DNA of 64,000 nucleotides. Source: Microvirgula aerodenitrificans DSM 15089. Its GTDB lineage: Bacteria > Pseudomonadota > Gammaproteobacteria > Burkholderiales > Aquaspirillaceae. Of this stretch, positions 6,102-14,441 are shown piece after piece (position 1 is the first letter of the stretch; every line of letters begins with the position of its first letter). The position numbers were made by a program, and so were the translations under genes. The DNA lies in NCBI RefSeq assembly GCF_000620105.1, contig NZ_JHVK01000009.1, positions 1 through 64,000 on the forward strand, given 5' to 3'. The notes beneath the pieces were generated by a model, which was given only the letters and a program-made list of their open reading frames with translations, searched no databases and had not been told where the DNA came from.

Positions 6102-8137
6102 TCCGTCTGCTCGGGAACAGCCCGGACGTGTGGATCGTCATGCTGACGGTCGGCATCCTGTGCGTGCTGTTCGCGCCGATTCCCTCCTGGCTGCTGGATG
6201 GCTTGCTGCTGCTCAACCTGAGTCTGGCGCTGTTTGTGCTGTTGCTGACCTTCCATGTGGGAAAGCCGGTCGAGTTTTCCACTTTCCCCTCGGTATTGCT
6301 GATCGCGACACTGTTCCGGTTGGCGCTGAATGTGGCGGCTACCCGGCTGATCCTGACTGATGGCGAGGCTGGCCGCGTGATTGCCGCCATTGGTGCCTAT
6401 GTGGTCGGAGGCAACTACGTGATTGGCATCATCGTGTTCCTGATTCTGGTCGTCGTGCAGTACGTGGTCGTGACCAGTGGTGCCCAGCGTGTGGCCGAAG
6501 TGGCGGCGCGCTTCACGCTGGACAGCATGCCGGGTCAGCAGATGAGCATCGATGCGGACCTGAACATGGGCTTTATCGATCAGGAGACCGCGCAGCGCCG
6601 GCGCAAGACGATAGAGCAGGAAGCGGGCTTCTATGGCGCGATGGACGGGGCAAGCAAGTTCGTCAAGGGGGATGCCATCGCCGGCATCGTCATCCTGCTG
6701 ATCAATCTGGTCGGGGGCTTTGCCATCGGCGTTGCCCAGCATGGGCTGTCATGGCAGGCGTCACTGCAGACCTATTCCCTGCTGACCATCGGTGACGGCA
6801 TCGTCACCCAGGTTCCGGCGCTGGTGATTGCCGTGGGGACCGGCATCATCATCACCCGTTCGTCATCCGACGACCGGCTGAGCCGGGAAGTGGCGACCCA
6901 GTTCTCGGCCTATCCGGACATCATGATCATGGTGGGGGTTGCCTTGCTGCTGCTGGCCTGGCTGCCGGGCTTCCCCGGGACGCTGACCTGCCTGCTGGCC
7001 CTGACGCTGCTGGGGCTGGCGCTGTGCCTGAAGCGCATCCGGACGGGGACTGCGCCGGTCCCCGCAGAGACAGCGGTGACCCGGCCGGCGGAGGCCGATG
7101 CGCTGTACGACGCCATGCAGGTTGACACGCTGTCTGTCGGGCTGGGGGCGGATCTGGTGCCGCTGATGGGTGAGAACGGCGCGCTGCTGCTGGAGCGCAT
7201 CGGTCTGCTGCGCCGGCAACTGGCACTGGATCTGGGGCTGATACTGCCTGCCGTTCGCGTCAGCGATGACAGAAGCCTGTCCGGCACCGGCTACCGGATC
7301 GTCCTGTGTGGCAGCAGGGTGGGAGAAGGGCGGCTGAGGGTCGGCAAATGGCTGGCCATTCACCCCGGTGGCGACCGGCCTGCGCTGGAGGGAGAGGCAA
7401 CGACGGATCCGGCCTATCGCCTGCCGGCATTCTGGATCGACGATGCACAGCGGGAACGGGCAAGAGGGCTCAACTACACAGTGGTGGATGCAGCCACGGT
7501 GTTCATGACCCACTTTACCGAGCTGGTCCGGCGCTACGCCGCAGAGCTGCTGACCCGTGAAGAAACCGAACGGCTGCTGGAGCATGTCCGCAAGTCACAG
7601 CCGGCGCTGGTCAACGAACTGCTGCCGACCGTGCTGTCAGCAGGAGACGTGCAGCGGGTATTGCAGTCTCTGCTGCGGGAGAAGGTCTCGATCCGGCCGC
7701 TGCCGCTGATTCTTGAGGTACTGACCGATGCTGCGCGGGACAGCCATGATGTGGATGCACTGACGGCCAGGGTACGGCAGCGGCTTGGCAATGCGATCTG
7801 TGAGGGACTGCTTGATCCGGATGGCACGCTGAATGTCATGACGCTCGATGTCGCGGTCGAGCAGACGCTGTACGACGGCCTGCGGCAGGTGGAGGACGGG
7901 CAGGCGGGGGCGATTTCGCTGGACCCGCGTTTTGCTGAACGGCTGATCCAGCAACTGATCGGCCAGTCCGAACGCATGGCGGGGTCGAACCGGATGCCGG
8001 TGCTGCTGTGTGCGCCGGAGTGTCGGGTCCAGGTTCGCCGGCTGGCGGAACGGATGCTTCCCCACCTGCATGTACTGGCGATGACCGAGGTGCCGTCAGG
8101 GGTGAATCTGAAATCGTTTGCTGTCGTGTCGTGCTGA
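6089..8137 (+). CDS. flhA: Flagellar export ring protein FlhA
   Basis: FlhA forms the nonameric export ring that docks substrates and chaperones. I chose the ATG at 6089 (MDKLVRLLGNSPDVWIVMLT), giving 682 residues, the normal size. The N-terminal half has about eight membrane helices. It also has the strongly conserved cytoplasmic loop with SMPGQQMSIDADLNMG, RRRKTIEQEAGFYGAMDGAS and KFVKGDAIAGI. QVPALVIAVGTGIIITR follows. The C-terminal cytoplasmic domain (from about residue 330) ends near residue 682 with VNLKSFAVVSC. It overlaps flhB by 13 bases, and its stop codon shares a base with a possible upstream start of flgF. Identification is secure. Confidence 0.96.
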   Translation: MDKLVRLLGNSPDVWIVMLTVGILCVLFAPIPSWLLDGLLLLNLSLALFVLLLTFHVGKPVEFSTFPSVLLIATLFRLALNVAATRLILTDGEAGRVIAAIGAYVVGGNYVIGIIVFLILVVVQYVVVTSGAQRVAEVAARFTLDSMPGQQMSIDADLNMGFIDQETAQRRRKTIEQEAGFYGAMDGASKFVKGDAIAGIVILLINLVGGFAIGVAQHGLSWQASLQTYSLLTIGDGIVTQVPALVIAVGTGIIITRSSSDDRLSREVATQFSAYPDIMIMVGVALLLLAWLPGFPGTLTCLLALTLLGLALCLKRIRTGTAPVPAETAVTRPAEADALYDAMQVDTLSVGLGADLVPLMGENGALLLERIGLLRRQLALDLGLILPAVRVSDDRSLSGTGYRIVLCGSRVGEGRLRVGKWLAIHPGGDRPALEGEATTDPAYRLPAFWIDDAQRERARGLNYTVVDAATVFMTHFTELVRRYAAELLTREETERLLEHVRKSQPALVNELLPTVLSAGDVQRVLQSLLREKVSIRPLPLILEVLTDAARDSHDVDALTARVRQRLGNAICEGLLDPDGTLNVMTLDVAVEQTLYDGLRQVEDGQAGAISLDPRFAERLIQQLIGQSERMAGSNRMPVLLCAPECRVQVRRLAERMLPHLHVLAMTEVPSGVNLKSFAVVSC

Positions 8138-8148
8138 TGGAGATCGAC

Positions 8149-8823
8149 ATGGATGAGTTGGGCAGCGTGTTGCTGGCGGCCATGCGGGCCGACATGGATC
8201 GGGTCGGTGCCATTGCGCACAACGTGGCCAATGTCTCGACCGCCGGTTTCAAGCGGGTATTCAGCATGGCTGGCGGCTCCGGGGAACCGTTGCTGCAGCC
8301 GGACCGGCGCCAGGGCGCATTGAGCCGGACCGGTTCGCCGCTGGATGTGGCGATGGAGGGGCGCGGCTTCCTGGCTGTCGAGGGACAAGCCCTGCTGAGT
8401 CGGGGCGGTATGTTGCAGCGCGACGACCAGGGACGGCTGGTTTTTGCCGGTTCCGGGCTGCCGGTCGCCGGGGAAGAAGGGGCACTGCTGCTGCAGGCGG
8501 GCGCATTCCGGATTGACGCTTCGGGCGCGCTTTTTCAGGGGGAACGCCGGGTCGGGCGGCTCCGGCAGGTACAGCCTGCGCCTGACACGCGGCTGGAAGC
8601 GGTCGGCAATGGGCTGTACCGGTTTCACGGCGGGGTGGATGAGGTGGGCCATGAGGGACAAGGGCGGTTCCGGCAGGGATTTCTGGAAATGTCGAACGTG
8701 AATGCCAGCACCGAAATGGTGGCGCTGGTCGCGACGACCCGGCATTTCGAGTCCCTGCAAAAAGTGCTGCACGGGCTGGATGCCCTGCATGACCGGACCC
8801 TGCGCACACTGGGCGAATTCTGA
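8149..8823 (+). CDS. flgF: Flagellar proximal rod protein FlgF-like
   Basis: This is a rod protein of the flagellar basal body, exported through the cluster's own type III gate. The 224 residues begin with the family N-terminal helix motif: AIAHNVANVSTAGFKR, close to the canonical ANNLANVNTPGFK. They end with QGFLEMSNVNASTEMVALVA and a closing helix. The LDVAMEGRGFLAVEG segment near residue 70 is typical of FlgF/FlgG. I chose the ATG at 8149 because GGAG lies 6 bases upstream; an alternative ATG at 8137 overlaps the flhA stop. It is followed by flgG, which supports FlgF rather than FlgE. It is slightly short compared with usual FlgF (about 245). Confidence 0.85.
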   Translation: MDELGSVLLAAMRADMDRVGAIAHNVANVSTAGFKRVFSMAGGSGEPLLQPDRRQGALSRTGSPLDVAMEGRGFLAVEGQALLSRGGMLQRDDQGRLVFAGSGLPVAGEEGALLLQAGAFRIDASGALFQGERRVGRLRQVQPAPDTRLEAVGNGLYRFHGGVDEVGHEGQGRFRQGFLEMSNVNASTEMVALVATTRHFESLQKVLHGLDALHDRTLRTLGEF

Positions 8824-8837
8824 ACGGAGCGTTTCCA

Positions 8838-9613
8838 ATGATGGATGCACTGTATATCGGCTCGACCGGCATGGCTGCCCAGCAGACGGGGCTGGAAACC
8901 ATCGCCAACAATCTGGCCAACATGAACACCCCGACGTTCAAGCGGGCCCGGGTGGCATTCAGTGATCTGGTTTATCGCGATCGTGGTCTGTCCCATGCCC
9001 TGCCGGGGGCTGCGGGCGTTCATGTCGGGTCCGGAGCGCGCGTCGGTGCGGTCGACACGGTGTTCAGCCAGGGCGATCTGCGCAGTACCGATTCAGCATT
9101 CGATGTGGCCATTGATGGCGCAGGCCTGATCGAGGTATTGCAGGCGGATGGCAGCGCTGCCTACAGCCGGGGCGGATCACTGCGGGTCAATGCGGACGGT
9201 CTGCTGGCCCTGGGCAACGGGCTGCCATTGCAGCCGCCGATCATGGTTCCGTCCGGTGCGGAGGCGTTCCGGATTGAACGGGACGGTACCGTGTCGGTGC
9301 ACCTGGCCGGCGAGGCGGCACCGGTCGAGGTCGGGCGGATCGAGCTGGCGCTGTTCAATGGCATGGAGGCACTTCGTCCGCTGGGCGAGAACCTGCATGC
9401 CGCGACGTCGCTGTCCGGCGAACCCTGGTTTGCACGTCCGGGCGAGGATGGGCGGGGCACGCTGGCACAGCGTTTCCTTGAGGGGGCCAATGTGCGCATG
9501 GCGGATGAGCTGTCAGCCTGATGCTGGCGCAGCGTGCCTTCGAGGCCAATGCAAAGATCATCCAGGCTTCGGATGACATGCTGGCCATCAGCAACAACCT
9601 GCGGCGAGGCTGA
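8838..9613 (+). pseudogene. flgG: Distal rod protein FlgG, frameshifted near the C-terminus
   Basis: The first frame (8838-9521) encodes 227 residues of FlgG: DALYIGSTGMAAQQTGLETI, NNLANMNTPTFKR, and the TDSAFDVAIDGAGLIEV segment. It ends [13 protein letters not shown] and stops at TGA 9519-9521. The missing C-terminal helix ([20 protein letters not shown]) is encoded in the -1 frame up to TGA 9611-9613. One extra C before the stop would restore one FlgG of ~258 residues, the normal size. The second piece also starts with its own ATG at 9521, overlapping the stop as TGATG, so reinitiation could give a 30-residue peptide. A sequencing error, a true mutation or a split gene are all possible. 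The helix lost is needed for rod packing. Confidence 0.85.
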
Positions 9614-9614
9614 C

Positions 9615-10316
9615 GTGCGTACATCGTTGCCCCGACTCCACGGCCTGCTGTGCGCGATCGCACCGGTCCTTGCCGTCCCGTCCCAGGGGGCCGGTACAAC
9701 ACTGCCGGACGCTGCGCGAGAGGCCCTGGCCGCCACGTTGACCTCTCAATGCGAACACCACCGTACCCGCCTGCTGCGCTACCCGGGCACATCCGGCGGT
9801 GCGCTGCCTGCCGGTCACGAATTGCGGGTCCAGCTGACCGGGCCGGGGAGCCGCCGGCGGCAGTCGGTTCGGGTTGATGTGCTGGATGGTGAAACGCTGC
9901 ATCACCGCGCGACCGTGGTCTTTGCCGTCAACTGCTGGCGGACGGCATACCGGACTCTCCGCGAAATTCCGCGCGGGGAGGCGCTGAGCCAGACCAATAC
10001 CGAACCATGGCGGGTCAATACGACTGGCTGGCGCATTTCGCGACCCCCGTTATCCGGCGTCGCCGGGCTTGCCGCCAGGCGGACTCTGCCGGCCGGACTG
10101 CTGCTGGGCACGGCGGACACGATGCCGGTGCCTCTGGTTCGCCGGCACGACCGGGTCTGGCTGCAGGCCGTCAGCGGTGCCGTGGCTGTTGCCGTGCCGG
10201 GCCGGGCGCTGGCCGATGCCGGCCCGGGGGAAAGCGTACTTGTCCGGCCATTGCAGGGTACCGGCCCCGTGCGTGCCCGGGTGACCGGTGCCGGCCGGCT
10301 GGAAGCCGGGCGATGA
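9615..10316 (+). CDS. flgA: P-ring assembly chaperone FlgA
   Basis: FlgA is the periplasmic chaperone that helps FlgI assemble the P-ring. The GTG at 9615 starts one base after the restored end of flgG and has GCGAGG upstream. The 233 residues have a signal-peptide-like start (LHGLLCAIAPVLAVPSQGAG). The C-terminal SAF/FlgA domain contains AARRTLPAGLLLGTADTMPV, RHDRVWLQAVSGAVAVAVPG and ADAGPGESVLVRPL, the usual FlgA pattern. The flgI start overlaps the stop (ATGA), so translation is coupled. Its presence next to flgI agrees with a P-ring being built, although no L-ring gene is found in the window. Confidence 0.85.
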   Translation: MRTSLPRLHGLLCAIAPVLAVPSQGAGTTLPDAAREALAATLTSQCEHHRTRLLRYPGTSGGALPAGHELRVQLTGPGSRRRQSVRVDVLDGETLHHRATVVFAVNCWRTAYRTLREIPRGEALSQTNTEPWRVNTTGWRISRPPLSGVAGLAARRTLPAGLLLGTADTMPVPLVRRHDRVWLQAVSGAVAVAVPGRALADAGPGESVLVRPLQGTGPVRARVTGAGRLEAGR

Positions 10317-11443
10317 ACCGGCTGCCGCGCGGTCGTTGTTTCATGACCACTTGCGTCCTGTCGCTGGTGTTGGCCTGCGGCGGGGCGGTGGCGGGGCAGC
10401 GCATCAAGGATCTTGCGCGTTTCGATGGCTGGCGGGACAACCCGCTGATCGGATTCGGACTGGTGACCGGACTGGCGGGCAGCGGGGATTCGTCGCGCAG
10501 CCAGATGACCCGGCAGACCCTGGCCAATCTGCTCAATCAGTTCGACGTCCGGCTGGTCAGCGGGCAGATCAGCAGCCGCAATGTCGCAGCCGTCATGGTG
10601 GCAGCCACGTTGCCGCCACTGACCGAGCCGGGCAACCGGATGGACGTGACGGTGACGGCCATCGGTGACGCACGCAGTCTGGTTGGCGGCACGCTGTTGC
10701 TGACGGCGCTGAAGGGCAGTGACGGCCAGGTGTACTCGCTGGCGCAGGGGTCGGTATCGGTCGGGGGCTATCGCTATGACGGCAACGGCAATGTCGTGCA
10801 GAAAAATCACCCCACGGTCGGCCGTGTTGCCGGAGGCGGCATCGTCGAGCGTGCCGTACCAGCCAGCATCGTCAGCGACGAGGGGGTGTTCCTGCTGCTG
10901 AACACGCCGGATTTCACCACCTCGAACCGCATTGCCGCGGCAATCAACCGGGGGATTGGCGGGAATCCGGCGACCGCTGTCGGTGCAAACCGGGTGCAGG
11001 TCCGGGTTGAGGCGCGGGCGCAGGCAGCCGTCATGGCCCTGCTGTCCCGCATCGAGGGCATCGAGGTCGAACCCGACGAGCGCGCGCGTGTGGTGGTGAA
11101 CGAGCGAACCGGCACGGTGGTCGCGGGTGGCAACGTGATGCTGTCTCCGGTCACGGTCATGCATGGTGAACTGAAGGTTTCCATCTCCAGCGACTACCAG
11201 GCGTCGCCGGTGACAGGCGATGCCTTTCCGTTCCGGCGGCCTGTGGACGCCATCATCGTGCCCCGTACCCGGATTGCCGTCGACGAACGACAGACCGCCG
11301 GCGTGACGCTGCCTGGCAAGTCGACGATCGCCGACCTGGTGATGGCACTGAACCGGATTCAGGCCAGCCCCCGTGACGTGATCGCCGTGCTGCAGGCCAT
11401 TCGCGCGGCGGGGGCGCTGCATGCCGAGCTGCTCGTTCAATGA
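10313..11443 (+). CDS. flgI: Flagellar P-ring protein FlgI
   Basis: FlgI forms the periplasmic P-ring, a bushing around the rod in the peptidoglycan layer. I chose ATG 10313, which overlaps the flgA stop, giving 376 residues including a signal peptide (TTCVLSLVLACGGAVA before GQRIKDLARF). The family signatures are plain: IKDLARFDGWRDNPLIGFGL, VTGLAGSGDS, LNQFDVRL, RNVAAVMVAATLPP, and the closing LNRIQASPRDVIAVLQAIRA. Length is normal. flgH (L-ring lipoprotein) and flgJ (muramidase), which usually flank flgI, are missing; flgB follows after 15 bases. Confidence 0.95.
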   Translation: MNRLPRGRCFMTTCVLSLVLACGGAVAGQRIKDLARFDGWRDNPLIGFGLVTGLAGSGDSSRSQMTRQTLANLLNQFDVRLVSGQISSRNVAAVMVAATLPPLTEPGNRMDVTVTAIGDARSLVGGTLLLTALKGSDGQVYSLAQGSVSVGGYRYDGNGNVVQKNHPTVGRVAGGGIVERAVPASIVSDEGVFLLLNTPDFTTSNRIAAAINRGIGGNPATAVGANRVQVRVEARAQAAVMALLSRIEGIEVEPDERARVVVNERTGTVVAGGNVMLSPVTVMHGELKVSISSDYQASPVTGDAFPFRRPVDAIIVPRTRIAVDERQTAGVTLPGKSTIADLVMALNRIQASPRDVIAVLQAIRAAGALHAELLVQ

Positions 11444-11458
11444 CCGGGGGAGGAACAC

Positions 11459-11770
11459 ATGAATGTGGTGATGACGGCCCTTGATGGCCTGGCACTGCGC
11501 CAGCAGGTGATCGCCCGCAATCTGGCCCACCGGGACACCCCGGGACACGTGGCGCTGCAGGTGGATTTCGAGCAGGCACTGCGCGACGCACAGGGCGCGG
11601 ACCGGGGCGATGGCGTGGTCCGGATTCGCAAGGCCGGTCCTGGCGAAGGGGGACTGAACCAGCAGGTGGCGCTGCTCAGCGACACCGTGCTGCGTTACCA
11701 GGCGTTGCTGAAGGGGGTGAACCGGCAACTGGCCATGCTGCAACTGGCGATTTCGGACGGGAGACGTTGA
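11459..11770 (+). CDS. flgB: Flagellar rod protein FlgB, short
   Basis: FlgB is a proximal rod component of the basal body. The 103 residues keep the N-terminal helix (LRQQVIARNLAHRDTPGHVA) and the C-terminal helix (LLSDTVLRYQALLKGVNRQL) of rod proteins. The middle is reduced, as usual FlgB has about 130 residues. The start ATG at 11459 follows a GGGGGAGGAA ribosome site. The stop overlaps the ATG of flgC by one base. Assigned as FlgB from its position directly before the flgC/fliE/fliF run and its short rod-only architecture. Confidence 0.82.
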   Translation: MNVVMTALDGLALRQQVIARNLAHRDTPGHVALQVDFEQALRDAQGADRGDGVVRIRKAGPGEGGLNQQVALLSDTVLRYQALLKGVNRQLAMLQLAISDGRR

Positions 11771-12207
11771 TGGGGGTATGGCAATCAATGGCAATCAGCG
11801 AGAGCGGGATGCGGATCGAACAGCTCAGGGCCGAAACGGCCGCGCGAAATATTGCCCGGGCCAATGTGCCACTGGCTGCTGGCGTCACGCCGCGCGGGCC
11901 ACTGCGGGTGGTGGCCCGCGCGGACGGCCTGGCATTCGGGTGGCTGCTGCAGGCTGAGCGTCAAGGCATGGCGGCCGGTTTGGTGCGGGGGCAGGTTGTC
12001 GAATCGGCGGATCGCGGTCCCCGGCAGGTTCTCGATCCGGGCCACCCGCTGGCGGATGGGCATGGCTTTGTCGCCTATCCGGGTATCCGGACACTGGATG
12101 AAATGTTTGTGCTGACACTGGCGACCCGCGCCTACGAAGCCAATGTCGTCGCATTCAATGCGGCACGGACGATGGCGCTCCGGGCGCTGGATATCGGGGG
12201 GCGCTGA
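11770..12207 (+). CDS. flgC: Flagellar rod protein FlgC
   Basis: FlgC is a proximal rod protein. The 145-residue protein starts at ATG 11770, overlapping the flgB stop, and is the usual FlgC size. The N-terminal helix (SGMRIEQLRAETAARNIARA) replaces the stricter ANNIAN motif with AARNIARANV. The C-terminal helix with TLATRAYEANVVAFNAARTM is a good FlgC match. The segment DPGHPLADGHGFVAYPGIRT corresponds to the conserved FlgC DPxHPxAD-GYV-PN region. Stop and next start overlap (TGATG), so fliE is translationally coupled. Confidence 0.88.
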   Translation: MGVWQSMAISESGMRIEQLRAETAARNIARANVPLAAGVTPRGPLRVVARADGLAFGWLLQAERQGMAAGLVRGQVVESADRGPRQVLDPGHPLADGHGFVAYPGIRTLDEMFVLTLATRAYEANVVAFNAARTMALRALDIGGR

Positions 12208-12491
12208 TGGAGTCCGTCGCGGGTGTGACAGGCGGGGCCGCTGTGGCCGGTCCGGGCGCGGTACGGCAAGGCATGGCGCCGACAGGCGGATTTGAACGGG
12301 CACTGGCCCGGCTGGAACAGTCCGAGCATCGGGCCGCCGGCCTGCTGTCGAGGATGGCCAGCGGGGAAGGAGGCAACCTGCACCGGGTCATGCTGGAAAT
12401 GGAAGCCGTGCGCATGCAGTTCGAGTTGCTGATGCAGGTACGCAACCGCTTGCTGGATGCCTATCAGGAAGTCATGCGCATGCAGGTCTGA
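12207..12491 (+). CDS. fliE: Hook-basal body complex protein FliE
   Basis: FliE joins the MS ring to the rod and is an early export substrate. The 94 residues have the conserved ending: MLEMEAVRMQFELLMQVRNR followed by LLDAYQEVMRMQV, matching the FliE pattern ...QVRNKLVEAYQEIMRMQV. The length is normal (about 100). The ATG overlaps the flgC stop. The N-terminus is Ala/Gly-rich. fliF follows 39 bases later. Confidence 0.92.
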   Translation: MESVAGVTGGAAVAGPGAVRQGMAPTGGFERALARLEQSEHRAAGLLSRMASGEGGNLHRVMLEMEAVRMQFELLMQVRNRLLDAYQEVMRMQV

Positions 12492-12530
12492 CGCACAGGA
12501 ATCGCGTCGCAACGAAAACAGGGGATGACG

Positions 12531-13919
12531 ATGACCGGTTTTTTCTCTTTGCACGGGCAGGGTGCGATACGGCTGGCGCTCTACGTGGCCGGGGGGGCGG
12601 TACTGCTTGCCGCGCTGTTCTGGTGGATGACCCGCCCCGACTTTCAGGTGCTGTTTACCGAGCTGGAGCCCGCTGACGCGTCGGCGGTGGTTGAGGCGCT
12701 GGAGAAACGCAAGGTGCCTTACCAGCTTGCGGATCAGGGACGCAGCGTGCTGGTGGATCGTGACGTGCTGTACCCGATGCGAATGAAGCTGCTGGGTGAC
12801 GGGCTGGATCTGAAAGGGACGGTCGGGCTGGAGTTGTTCAGCCAGACCGAATACGGAATGACCGAGTTTTCTCAGAAGATCAATTACCTGCGTGCCTTGC
12901 AGGGGGAACTGGCCCGGACCGTGATGGGTTTTGACGAGGTGCGTCGTGCCCGCGTTCACCTGGCGCTGACAGACAGCAGCGCACTGCGCCGGCGCGGACC
13001 GGGTGCCAAGGCGTCGGTCTGGGTCACGCTGACCGAGGGCCGGGCACTGCAGCGCGAGCAGGTATCAGGCATCCAGCGCCTGGTGGCTTCCGCGGTTCCG
13101 GCCCTGTCGCCGTCGGCGGTCACCGTGCTCGATCACCGGGGCGTGGCGCTGTCGTTGCGGGCCAGCGATGACGACGGCGTGGTTGCCGAGGATGTGCGTC
13201 TGCAATGGAAAAAGGATATCGAAACCCATCTGGCGCAAAAGGCGGCCGGGATTCTGGATGCCACGCTGGGGCCGGAGCGGGCGACGGTCGCTGTCGACGT
13301 GGCGCTGGACCCGTCCGCTGTCCGGCTGACGCGCGAGTCGGTCCTGGGCACTGCCGCCGATGGCGGCGGCCGTGGCGTGCTGGTGCGCAAGCGCGAGCGC
13401 CGGCTGGCCGGAGACAATCCCGTCCCCGGGCCGGATGGAGCAAGTGCCGGCGCCTCCCGGTCGAGTGACAGCATCGAGGCCGAATACCTTGCCGGACGCG
13501 AAGTCCGGCAGACGGTGCTTGGCAGTGGGGCCATTCGCCGTATCGGTGTGGGAGTGGTACTGCGGGAAGCGCTGCCGGATGACGGACTCGCACGTCTGCG
13601 CGACGTCATCAGCCTTGCGGTCGGGCTGGATACGGACCGGGGTGATGGCATTGCCTTCACCCAGGCCGGGACGGCACTGGCGCTTCCGGCCGGGCATGAT
13701 GAGCCGGCGGCCGTACCACACGACATCCCGCCGCCTGCGCCGCTGTGGCTGCCGGTCTTGCTGCTGCCGGTCGTGGCCTGCGTGCTGGTGTCGCTATGGC
13801 GACGGCGTGCCAGGCACCGTCTGCCTCCGGTGTCGCTGAGCGAGCATGAACGCGCGCGCCTGCTGACACAGGTACGACGCTGGCTGTCAGTGGGCGATGA
13901 AGGGAAAACCGCGTCATGA
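12531..13919 (+). CDS. fliF: Flagellar MS-ring protein FliF, shortened
   Basis: FliF builds the inner-membrane MS ring. I chose ATG 12531, six bases behind AGGGG; an ATG at 12525 is too close to that site. The 462 residues are ~100 shorter than usual FliF. Seen in order are a first membrane helix (LALYVAGGAVLLAALFWWM), PDFQVLFTELEPADASAVVE, the ring-building region with VGLELFSQTEYGMTEFSQKI and YLRALQGELARTVMGFDEVR, and ARVHLALTDSS. A shortened periplasmic collar follows, then a second membrane helix (APLWLPVLLLPVVACVLVSL). The C-tail ends RARLLTQVRRWLSVGD, which resembles the normal FliG-binding tail. It overlaps the next gene by four bases. Confidence 0.92.
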   Translation: MTGFFSLHGQGAIRLALYVAGGAVLLAALFWWMTRPDFQVLFTELEPADASAVVEALEKRKVPYQLADQGRSVLVDRDVLYPMRMKLLGDGLDLKGTVGLELFSQTEYGMTEFSQKINYLRALQGELARTVMGFDEVRRARVHLALTDSSALRRRGPGAKASVWVTLTEGRALQREQVSGIQRLVASAVPALSPSAVTVLDHRGVALSLRASDDDGVVAEDVRLQWKKDIETHLAQKAAGILDATLGPERATVAVDVALDPSAVRLTRESVLGTAADGGGRGVLVRKRERRLAGDNPVPGPDGASAGASRSSDSIEAEYLAGREVRQTVLGSGAIRRIGVGVVLREALPDDGLARLRDVISLAVGLDTDRGDGIAFTQAGTALALPAGHDEPAAVPHDIPPPAPLWLPVLLLPVVACVLVSLWRRRARHRLPPVSLSEHERARLLTQVRRWLSVGDEGKTAS

Positions 13920-14440
13920 ATCAGACCGCGGAGACACGACCACTGCGGGCTGCGCTGGCCGTTTCGGCCTTGTCGTCCGGAGACCGCGCCTGGCTGGCCG
14001 GGCAACTTACGCCTGACGAGAGGCTGCGGCTGGATGCCGTGCTGGGCGACCTGAAGGGCCAGTCCCTGCCGGCGCTGGCGCAGGTTGTCGATGCCGCGCT
14101 CACGCCGGGACAGGAGCGGATCTGGCTGGCGCAACGGCTGCCGGCTCTGGCGGCACGTCTGGCCCTGGCACCGGAAGCACTGTGGCCGCGACTGGGGGCG
14201 GTGCTGGGCACGGGACTCCGCCAGCTGGTACTGCAGTATCGCGCATCGGACGGGACCGCGGCGGCGGCCCGACCCGACCCGCTGGCTGCAAGCTGGACTG
14301 CCTTGCCCGGCCGGGGGGCGCCGGCCCTCGACCATTTCCTGCTGCAGTCGCTGGTTGACGAGGTCGGACGACACCCGCTCGCCGCGTCGCCGCCGGAAGG
14401 CAGGCGGCAAGCATGGTGGCCGTGGCGGCGGAGGGGCTGA
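13916..14440 (+). CDS. Unknown protein in the fliG slot
   Basis: This gene occupies the place between fliF and fliH where fliG (rotor protein, about 330 residues) is always found. The product has only 174 residues, and I see no FliG signature (no EHPQTIA motif and no torque-helix charges). It is Ala/Leu-rich and helical: ALAVSALSSGDRAWLAGQLT, ERLRLDAVLGDLKGQ, and a QERIWLAQRLPALAARLALA stretch, ending in an Arg/Trp-rich tail. The ATG overlaps the fliF stop (ATGA) and fliH follows at once, so it is co-translated with the basal-body genes. It may be a highly reduced FliG, or an unrelated sorting-platform linker like SctK of injectisomes. Neither is established from sequence. Confidence 0.6.
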   Translation: MNQTAETRPLRAALAVSALSSGDRAWLAGQLTPDERLRLDAVLGDLKGQSLPALAQVVDAALTPGQERIWLAQRLPALAARLALAPEALWPRLGAVLGTGLRQLVLQYRASDGTAAAARPDPLAASWTALPGRGAPALDHFLLQSLVDEVGRHPLAASPPEGRRQAWWPWRRRG

Positions 14441-14441
14441 C

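Noticed and set aside
9519-9521. Programmed -1 frameshift in flgG
   Set aside because: No slippery heptamer or downstream hairpin is seen, so a base deletion or a restart at TGATG is simpler.
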